22,319 bases of DNA from Deltaproteobacteria bacterium (GTDB taxonomy: Bacteria; Myxococcota; Polyangia; Haliangiales; Haliangiaceae). The translations under genes and the position numbers were made by a program. Below are positions 17,462 to 22,319 of this stretch, in pieces; within the stretch, counting starts at the first letter, position 1; every line of letters begins with the position of its first letter. The notes beneath the pieces are model-generated. The model ran no database searches and was not told the origin of the DNA. It was given only the letters and a program-made list of their open reading frames with translations. The DNA lies in assembly GCA_018262455.1 (NCBI GenBank), contig JAGSPR010000106.1, positions 1 to 22,319 of the forward strand. Reading direction: 5' to 3'.

Positions 17462-18871
17462 ATGGCACCCCGCAGTCAGGGACGGTCCGCGTTGGCGGTC
17501 TCGTTGCTCGTCATCGCTCTCGGCCGCTCGGCGTACGCCGATCCGAAGGCCGACATCCAGGCGCAGGCGAAGGCCGCGATGGAGAGCTACGACCTGATGG
17601 ACTACGACGCGGCCAAGAAGTCGCTGAACGCCGCGCTCGCGTCCGCCAAGAAGGCGAAGCTCGACAAGGATCCCGTCGCCGCCAGGATCCACCTCTATCT
17701 CGGGCTCGCGGCCTTCGCCGCGGGTGACAGCGATGGCGCCAAGACCGCGTTCGTCGCCGCGGCCACGGTCGATCCGAAGATCCAGATCGACGCTGCCTAC
17801 AAATCGCCCGAGCTCGTCAAGCTGCTCGAGCAGGCCAAGGCAGAGGCCGGTGGCGGCAGCAAGCATGTCGAGCCGACCTCGGATGGCACCGACTGCGTAT
17901 CCGTGAAGGGCCTGCAGCACAACATCGTCGACAGCGGCAAGGCCGGTGGTCCGCAGCCGATCGAGGCGCTGGTCGGCAGCGACATCACGCCCGTCAAGGT
18001 GTCGGTCATGTACCGCATCGAGGGGGCCACCGAGTTCGTCGAGGCCAAGCTCGTCAAGCAGGGCAGCTGCAAGTACACCGGCGCGATCCCCGCGGGCGCG
18101 ATGCACGGCAGCCTGATCCATTACTTCGTTGCGGCCTACGACTCGAACAACAAGATCATCGCAGGCAAGGGCTCGTCGGGCTCCCCGAACATCATGGAGC
18201 TGTCGGGGAGCGCCGCCATCCGAGGCGACGAGGAGGATCCGATCAATGGCCGGAAGAAGCCGAGCAAGACGGGCTCGACGTCCGTCTCGGGCGGCGTGAT
18301 CGCGGGTGGCAAGCCGGCGAAGGTGTTCCTCGCGGTCACTGGCGGCACGGGCTTTGGCTACGTTACCGGCGACACCGAGGGCGGTAACACGGTCCAGAGG
18401 TGCTGCATCGGCAACAGCCTCGTCGTGATCACGCCGGAGCTTGGCTTCTACGTCAATCGCAAGCTCTCGATCGGTCTCGCCGGCCGCATCGGCCTGCCGC
18501 TCGGCGCCAACATCAACGCCAAGGACGCCACGACGCACTCGACGATCGCCCCGGCCGCGCTGATCCGGCTGCGCTATGGCCTCACGGGAGAGGAGGGCAT
18601 TCGCGTCATGGGCCAGATCGGTGGCGGCATCATGCGCAACACGATCAAGCTCGAGAAGATGGCCTCGGACGGCGACACCGACATCGTTGGCCAGGGTCCG
18701 CTGCTGATCGGCGCTGGCATCGGCTACAGCAAGAAGCTCGCCGGCCACGTCCAGTTCATTCTCGACGTCTCGGCCCTCGCGGGCCTCGCGGTCGTCAAGG
18801 AGATCAGCAACCTCAAGGTCAACAATGGCGCGTCTGCCGACGTCCAGCTCGGATTCGCGATCGGCTTCTGA
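17462..18871 (+). CDS. Exported TPR-like protein with C-terminal outer-membrane beta-barrel
   Basis: This 469-residue protein has a Sec signal peptide (cleavage likely after AYA at 26). A TPR-like helical region at about 28-128 (DYDAAKKSLNAALASAKKAK, then LYLGLAAFAAGDSDGAKTAF) follows. A middle beta-domain (about 145-235) has two cysteines, C145 and C203. A low-complexity linker spans about 250-282. A C-terminal region (about 285-469) of alternating strands is typical of small outer-membrane barrels: it contains ITPELGFYVNRKLSIGLAGRIGLPLG-like strands and ends in phenylalanine, the usual BAM-recognised C-terminal residue. This TPR-plus-barrel arrangement seems characteristic of myxobacterial envelope proteins of unknown role. 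Binding of another envelope protein by the TPR region is an inference. It lies 77 bp downstream of the OmpA gene but has its own promoter-like element, so it is probably transcribed separately. Confidence 0.82.
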   Translation: MAPRSQGRSALAVSLLVIALGRSAYADPKADIQAQAKAAMESYDLMDYDAAKKSLNAALASAKKAKLDKDPVAARIHLYLGLAAFAAGDSDGAKTAFVAAATVDPKIQIDAAYKSPELVKLLEQAKAEAGGGSKHVEPTSDGTDCVSVKGLQHNIVDSGKAGGPQPIEALVGSDITPVKVSVMYRIEGATEFVEAKLVKQGSCKYTGAIPAGAMHGSLIHYFVAAYDSNNKIIAGKGSSGSPNIMELSGSAAIRGDEEDPINGRKKPSKTGSTSVSGGVIAGGKPAKVFLAVTGGTGFGYVTGDTEGGNTVQRCCIGNSLVVITPELGFYVNRKLSIGLAGRIGLPLGANINAKDATTHSTIAPAALIRLRYGLTGEEGIRVMGQIGGGIMRNTIKLEKMASDGDTDIVGQGPLLIGAGIGYSKKLAGHVQFILDVSALAGLAVVKEISNLKVNNGASADVQLGFAIGF

Positions 18872-18908
18872 GCCGCCGAGCGGGGTGGAGGGCGACACCA
18901 GAGACTCG

Positions 18909-18917
18909 TGGTATGAG
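18909..18917 (+). promoter_or_regulatory. Extended -10 (TGG-TATGAG) before cyaY, leaderless geometry
   Basis: TGG followed by TATGAG ends five bases before the ATG at 18923. No Shine-Dalgarno site is present in the 51-bp intergenic region. Confidence 0.5.
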
Positions 18918-18922
18918 TCAGC

Positions 18923-19237
18923 ATGGACGAAGCGATCTTCGAGAGTGCAGCCCGGGACGAGCTCAGCCGGCTCGAGGATGCATTCGCCGACATCGACCCT
19001 GACGAGGTCGAGGTCTCGACGAGCGATGGCGTCCTCCGGCTCGACCTGCGCGACGGCACCCGCGTCGTGATCAACAGCCACCGCGCTGCCCGTCAGATCT
19101 GGATGGCCGCGGTCGCCTCGGCCTGGCACTTCGATCCCGTCGACGGGACCTGGCGAGCCCCCAGGACCGGGGAAGAGCTGCGTCCCACCCTGGCCCGTCT
19201 GCTGCACGAGCGGATCGGGCTGCAGGTCTCGCTGTAG
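18923..19237 (+). CDS. cyaY: Frataxin homologue, iron-sulfur cluster assembly/iron-binding protein
   Basis: This 104-residue protein matches the CyaY/frataxin fold and length (E. coli CyaY is 106). It has an acidic first helix (about 2-31, with many Asp/Glu that bind iron in the family) and a beta sheet with VVINSHRAARQIWMAA, the conserved (N/R)-x-QIWLA segment. This is followed by WHFDPVDGTWRAPRTGEEL, matching the family's YHFD...W.D.R.G.EL. CyaY modulates the IscS cysteine desulfurase and donates or stores Fe(II). No isc or suf genes are nearby, so it stands alone. It sits between the TPR/barrel gene and the hydrolase gene, each with its own -10-like element. Confidence 0.9.
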   Translation: MDEAIFESAARDELSRLEDAFADIDPDEVEVSTSDGVLRLDLRDGTRVVINSHRAARQIWMAAVASAWHFDPVDGTWRAPRTGEELRPTLARLLHERIGLQVSL

Positions 19238-19243
19238 GGCCTC

Positions 19244-19252
19244 TGGTAGCAG
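19244..19252 (+). promoter_or_regulatory. Extended -10-like (TGG-TAGCAG) before the hydrolase gene, leaderless geometry
   Basis: TGG followed by TAGCAG ends seven bases before the ATG at 19260, within the 22-bp gap after cyaY. The hexamer is a poor -10 match, but its placement repeats that of the neighbours. Confidence 0.4.
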
Positions 19253-19259
19253 CCCGACC

Positions 19260-20069
19260 ATGCAGCGCCGTCATTCGGTTCGCCATCTGGTCTGGCGCGG
19301 AGGAGTCGCCCTCGTTTCGCAGGCGATGATGTTCACCGGGGCCTATCCGCTCGTGCCCCACGCGTGGCGGGCACTCGCCCGGCGCGAGCACGGGGAACGC
19401 CCGATCCGCAGCGTCCTCGCCGAGTGGGGCATGTCGATGGCGCTCGCGGCGGCGCGGCCCGCCGGGTTCCTGCCACTCCCCGGCGCGACCACGAAGGGAC
19501 CGCGTCCGGTCATCGTGCTGCACGGCTACGCGATGAACCGGGCGAACTTCTTGCCGCTGGCGTATCGCCTCGCGCGGGCCGGGCTTGGTCCGGTCTTCGG
19601 GTTCGAGTACTGGACGCTCGGCCGCACTGCCGCCGCGGCGCGCCAGCTCGGCTGGTTCGTCGATCAGGTGCGAGAGGCCACGGGGGCATCCGAGGTCGAT
19701 CTCGTCGGTCACTCGATGGGCGGCGTGGTCGCTCGGTACTACGTGACACTGGCCGGCGGCGATCCCTACGTGAAGAACCTCATCACGCTCGGCTCGCCGC
19801 ACTTCGGCAGCGATGTGTCCGCGATCGGCGTTGGCCACCCGACTCGCGAGCTGCTGCTCGGCTCGAAGCTGGTCGGACGGCTCGCGGCCGCACCTCCGCC
19901 GAGCCACACCCGGTTGACCGTCATCTGGTCGAAGGGTGATGCGCTGGTCCCCGGGGCCCGCCAGCTCGCGATCCCCAACGCCGAGATCATCATGTACGAC
20001 GACCTCGGCCACGTCGCGATGCTGGGCTCGCGGCGGGTCGCTCGCGACGTGATCGAGCGGCTGCGCTGA
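19260..20069 (+). CDS. Alpha/beta hydrolase, triacylglycerol lipase/esterase-like
   Basis: This 269-residue protein has the lipase layout: oxyanion-loop motif VIVLHGYAMN (84-93), nucleophile elbow GHSMGG with S152, and the segment VKNLITLGSPHFGSD after it, typical of bacterial lipases and PGAP1-like hydrolases. Acid D227 (WSKGDALVPG) and H251 (DLGHVAML) complete the catalytic triad. A hydrophobic N-terminal stretch (about 11-30) could be a membrane anchor or an inefficient signal, so the protein may act at the inner membrane or in the periplasm. The substrate (lipid ester or thioester) is not determined. It is convergent with miaB, with stops 15 bp apart. Confidence 0.88.
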   Translation: MQRRHSVRHLVWRGGVALVSQAMMFTGAYPLVPHAWRALARREHGERPIRSVLAEWGMSMALAAARPAGFLPLPGATTKGPRPVIVLHGYAMNRANFLPLAYRLARAGLGPVFGFEYWTLGRTAAAARQLGWFVDQVREATGASEVDLVGHSMGGVVARYYVTLAGGDPYVKNLITLGSPHFGSDVSAIGVGHPTRELLLGSKLVGRLAAAPPPSHTRLTVIWSKGDALVPGARQLAIPNAEIIMYDDLGHVAMLGSRRVARDVIERLR

Positions 20070-20089
20070 GCTGAGCGCGGGGACTCAGC
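20070..20089. terminator. Short inverted repeat between convergent hydrolase and miaB genes
   Basis: GCTGAG (20070-20075) and CTCAGC (20084-20089) can pair around an eight-base loop, with the miaB stop inside. A six-base stem without T-tracts is weak, but its position between convergent ends suits a bidirectional transcription end. Confidence 0.3.
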
Positions 20090-21467
20090 CGAACAGCGTC
20101 GCCATCGTCGCGCGCGTGATCGTGACGTCGACGAGCTCGCCGATCGCACCGATCCCCGCGGGCAGGATCACGCTCTTGAACCCGTCGGTCCGTCCCATCA
20201 GCTGGGCCGGATCGCGCTTCGACGGTCCATGCACCAGGACGCGCTCGTGGCGGCCGACGTGGGCGGCGAACACCTCGCCGCTGATCGTCTCCTGCAGCGC
20301 CACGATCTCGTGGAGCCGTCGCTTCTTGAGCGCGGGCGTGACGTCGTCCGGCAGCTTCTTGGCGGCGAGCGTCAGGTCCCGCTCGGAGTAGGCGAACATG
20401 AACGCGCTATCGAACCGCACCTCGCGCATGAGGTCGAGGGTCCGGGCGTGATCGTCCTCGGTCTCGCCCGAGAACCCGCTCAGGATGTCGGTCGACAACG
20501 CGATCTCCGGCATCGCGCGGCGCAGGCTCGCGACGATCGCGCGATAGTCGGCCACCGTGTAGCCGCGCCGCATGCGCTCGAGCATGACATCGGATCCCGA
20601 CTGCACCGGCAGGTGGATGTACTTGCAGAGCTTGGGCTCCTCGGCGAGCGCCGCGATCACGTCGTCGGTGAAGTCGACAGGGTAGGGCGAGGTGAAACGC
20701 ACGCGCTCGATGCCATCGACCTTCGCCACGGCGCGCAACAGCTGCGCGAACGTGACGTCATCCCAGCGATACGAGTTCACGGTCTGACCGAGCAACACCA
20801 CCTCGCGATAGCCGACCTCGGCGAGCTCGCGGACCTGGCGCAAGATCTCGCGCGGAGACGCGCCGCGCTCGCGGCCCCGCGTGAACGGCACCACGCAGAA
20901 CGTGCAGAACTTGTCGCATCCGCGCTGGATCGTGACGAACCCCGAGACTCCATCGCCGCCGATCGCACCGGAGAGCCCGTCGTAGGTCTCCGCCTTGTCG
21001 AGCTTGACGTCGATCTGCGTGACCCGCGGCCCGGTCTGGGTCGCGCGCGCGGCCCGGAGCAGCTCCGGCATCCGGCGATAGCTGTCGGGACCCGCGATCA
21101 CGTCGACGGCAGGCGCCCGTGCCGCGAGCCCTTCCTTGAGGTGCTCGGCCATGCAGCCCACGATCGCGAGCACGGTGCCCGGCCGCTTGCGCTTGACCGA
21201 GGCGAGCTCGGACGCCCGCGCGATCACCCGCTCCTCGGCCTTCTCGCGGATGGCGCAGGTGTTGATCACGAGGACGTCGGCCTCGCTGGCGCTCTCCGTC
21301 GTCACGTAGCCGGCATCCGCCAGGACGCTGCCGATCAGGTCACTATCGGCGACGTTCATCTGACAGCCGTATGTCTCGACGTACACCCGCGGGGCATCGC
21401 TCGCCGGCACCGGCCGCGGACGGGCCTCGGCCGAGCGCTTTCCGAGCGGCACAAGGGGGTGCGACAT
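20085..21467 (-). CDS. miaB: tRNA-2-methylthio-N6-dimethylallyladenosine synthase
   Basis: This 460-residue radical-SAM methylthiotransferase adds the 2-methylthio group to i6A37 of tRNAs reading UNN codons. All three domains are present. The N-terminal UPF0004 domain has cluster cysteines C35 (ETYGCQMN), C71 (INTCAIREKAEER) and C105 (VGCMAEHLKE). The radical-SAM core has C184xxxC188xxC191 in RGCDKFCTFCVVPFTRGRERG. The C-terminal TRAM domain is at about 400-460. GQTVNSYR replaces the usual GQNVNSY. A 25-residue extension precedes the conserved start. The ATG at 21467 has no Shine-Dalgarno site, but TGG-TAAGCA ends seven bases upstream on the minus strand. The gene is divergent from the TPR gene across only 53 bp. 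Confidence 0.95.
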   Translation of the reverse strand: MSHPLVPLGKRSAEARPRPVPASDAPRVYVETYGCQMNVADSDLIGSVLADAGYVTTESASEADVLVINTCAIREKAEERVIARASELASVKRKRPGTVLAIVGCMAEHLKEGLAARAPAVDVIAGPDSYRRMPELLRAARATQTGPRVTQIDVKLDKAETYDGLSGAIGGDGVSGFVTIQRGCDKFCTFCVVPFTRGRERGASPREILRQVRELAEVGYREVVLLGQTVNSYRWDDVTFAQLLRAVAKVDGIERVRFTSPYPVDFTDDVIAALAEEPKLCKYIHLPVQSGSDVMLERMRRGYTVADYRAIVASLRRAMPEIALSTDILSGFSGETEDDHARTLDLMREVRFDSAFMFAYSERDLTLAAKKLPDDVTPALKKRRLHEIVALQETISGEVFAAHVGRHERVLVHGPSKRDPAQLMGRTDGFKSVILPAGIGAIGELVDVTITRATMATLFG

Positions 21468-21474
21468 CGCCCGC

Positions 21475-21483
21475 TGCTTACCA
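21475..21483 (-). promoter_or_regulatory. Extended -10-like (TGG-TAAGCA) before miaB, leaderless geometry
   Basis: On the minus strand TGG is followed by TAAGCA (21480-21475) and then seven bases before the ATG at 21467. The hexamer match is imperfect; the position and TGG match the neighbouring genes. Confidence 0.45.
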
Positions 21484-21507
21484 CGCCCGGCACCGCGATA
21501 CCCGCGC

Positions 21508-21513
21508 TATCCT
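21508..21513 (+). promoter_or_regulatory. -10-like TATCCT before the TPR-like gene, leaderless geometry
   Basis: TATCCT fits the TAnnnT pattern and ends seven bases before the GTG at 21521. It is not preceded by TGn. It supports GTG 21521 as the start over frame-open sequence upstream, which runs into miaB. Confidence 0.5.
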
Positions 21514-21520
21514 CGGCGCA

Positions 21521-22201
21521 GTGGCGGCAAAGCAGGTCGGGCGGCTGGTTGGCTGGAGCATCGGCTGCATCGCGTCGCCGCTCATCGTCGGCTCGCTGTT
21601 CGGCAGGCCATGGGGCTCGGTGGGCGTGGTCTGCGCCCTGATCGCGACGGTGTGGCTCCTGATGTGGCTGCCGCGCTCCGCCCATCACGCGTTCGAGTCA
21701 GCTCGCTATGCCCGCGCGATCCGGCGCTATCACCTCATCGGCTCGCTCGCTTTCACCGCGCGCCGCTCGCGAGCCGCCCAGCTCTCGCGCGCCGCCTGTC
21801 ATCTCGCCGCGGGCGGCCACGCAGCCGCCGCTGCGCTGCTGGCCACGATCAACGACACCGAGCTCGATCCCTCCGAGCGGGTGGTCTGGCTCAACAACCG
21901 TGCCTGTGCCGCGCTCGATGCCGCCACCGAAGACCCGCACGCTGCGCTCGCCCTCGTCGAACAAGCCACCGCCCTGCGGCCCGATGTTCCCGCGGTCCAG
22001 CACACCCGCGCCCGCGCCCTGATCGCCGTCGGTCGACTCGACGACGCGATCGGTGTGCTCGAGGCGATGCGCGGCGCGGGAGAGCTGCCGCTCCGGCTCG
22101 AGGCCGACCGCTGTCGCGAGCTCGCTGCCGCCTGGGAGCGCAAGGGCCAGAACGACTACGCCGCCGACTACCGCGATCGCGCCCGGCTCCACGCCAGCTA
22201 A
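21521..22201 (+). CDS. Membrane-anchored TPR-like protein, unknown function
   Basis: This 226-residue protein has two membrane helices near the N-terminus (about 10-27 and 32-50). A cytoplasmic or periplasmic helical-repeat region (about 58-222) of TPR type follows: RAAQLSRAACHLAAGGHAAA, VVWLNNRACAALDAATEDPHAALALVEQA, AVQHTRARALIAVGRLDDAIGVLEAM, and a final RCRELAAAWERKGQNDYAADYRD helix pair. Such proteins usually scaffold other proteins; no specific partner can be named. The start is the GTG at 21521; the frame is open for 50 codons upstream, but that part lies in the intergenic region and antisense to miaB. It is divergent from miaB. Confidence 0.75.
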   Translation: MAAKQVGRLVGWSIGCIASPLIVGSLFGRPWGSVGVVCALIATVWLLMWLPRSAHHAFESARYARAIRRYHLIGSLAFTARRSRAAQLSRAACHLAAGGHAAAAALLATINDTELDPSERVVWLNNRACAALDAATEDPHAALALVEQATALRPDVPAVQHTRARALIAVGRLDDAIGVLEAMRGAGELPLRLEADRCRELAAAWERKGQNDYAADYRDRARLHAS

Positions 22202-22319
22202 CCCCAGGGTTCGCCTGAGCTGATCCCGAGGTCGCGAGCCGCTTGTGCGAGGTCGAGGCGCGGCGACGAAACGCTACGGGCGGTAACGTGAGGAGCAGCA
22301 ACGAAGAGATCGCGCAAGC
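22202..22319. other. Edge region with undecided coding content
   Basis: The last 118 bp are less GC-biased and allow two readings. On the plus strand a GTG at 22288 opens MRSSNEEIAQ and runs off the edge, with TACGGG ending seven bases before it. On the minus strand a frame ending at a TAG (22200-22198) reads LDLAQAARDLGISSGEPRG at its end and could be the C-terminus of a convergent gene. Neither has a codon bias strong enough to decide, and neither is called as a gene. Confidence 0.3.

Noticed and set aside
17294..19261. Long minus-strand open frame (655 codons) and similar long frames at 2107-3885, 13520-15037 and 16278-17222
   Set aside because: They lie antisense to well-supported genes, have Arg/Asp/His-rich compositions typical of G/C-biased shadow frames, and contain no recognisable motif.
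22198..22319. A convergent gene C-terminus (minus) or a new plus-strand gene at 22288
   Set aside because: Both readings are possible but the third-position G/C bias is weaker than in all called genes and the window ends too soon to decide.

Overview
The window is GC-rich, gene-dense bacterial chromosome with no rRNA, tRNA, CRISPR array, insertion sequence or phage gene that I can see. The organism is most likely a member of the Myxococcota (former Deltaproteobacteria), perhaps Haliangium- or Kofleria-like. The reasons are a PDZ/S41 protease with a long CARDB/SH3-like tail, a protein that is only a sigma region-4 helix-turn-helix, a DUF4398 lipoprotein paired with a TSP3-repeat OmpA protein, a TPR plus outer-membrane-barrel protein, and the very strong G/C bias at codon third positions. 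This is an inference from family resemblance; no database was searched.

Layout. 1-3924: two overlapping genes for GT-C membrane glycosyltransferases, the second with a PA14-like periplasmic insertion. 3925-4162: the longest gene-free stretch (238 bp), holding a 10-bp duplication and nested dyads. 4163-4756: the region-4 HTH protein. 4781-8352 (minus): a small exported protein and, upstream of it, the large S41 protease. 8462-11807 (plus): a sigma-32 family factor with a long acidic N-terminus, RsmI, and an M16 peptidase. 11773-13523 (minus): an ApbE flavin transferase coupled to a small membrane protein, preceded by a small helical protein. 13628-17384 (plus): a run of GT4 glycosyltransferase with acidic tail, multi-pass membrane protein, DUF4398 lipoprotein and OmpA/TSP3 protein; the last three genes are joined by stop/start overlaps. 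17462-20069 (plus): a TPR/beta-barrel protein, frataxin (CyaY) and an alpha/beta hydrolase, each with its own promoter-like element. 20085-21467 (minus): MiaB. 21521-22201 (plus): a membrane-anchored TPR-like protein.

How it fits together. Most genes serve the cell envelope (glycosyl transfer, periplasmic proteolysis, peptidoglycan-anchored outer-membrane proteins, periplasmic flavinylation). The rest are housekeeping genes for translation and RNA modification (RsmI, MiaB), stress transcription (sigma-32) and iron-sulfur/iron handling (CyaY). It reads as ordinary core genome rather than a mobile or defence island.

The most interesting pattern is not a gene. At least eight genes without a Shine-Dalgarno site carry a TA-initial, -10-like hexamer ending 5-8 nt before the start codon, five of them preceded by TGn (extended -10). 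That geometry predicts leaderless mRNAs as a common mode of expression here. Other points worth a look are a membrane protein whose best start appears to be AUC behind a strong Shine-Dalgarno site, an OmpA protein that begins in a 12-bp tandem repeat and lacks a signal peptide, the standalone sigma region-4 protein, and the acidic tails on the sigma factor and the GT4 enzyme.
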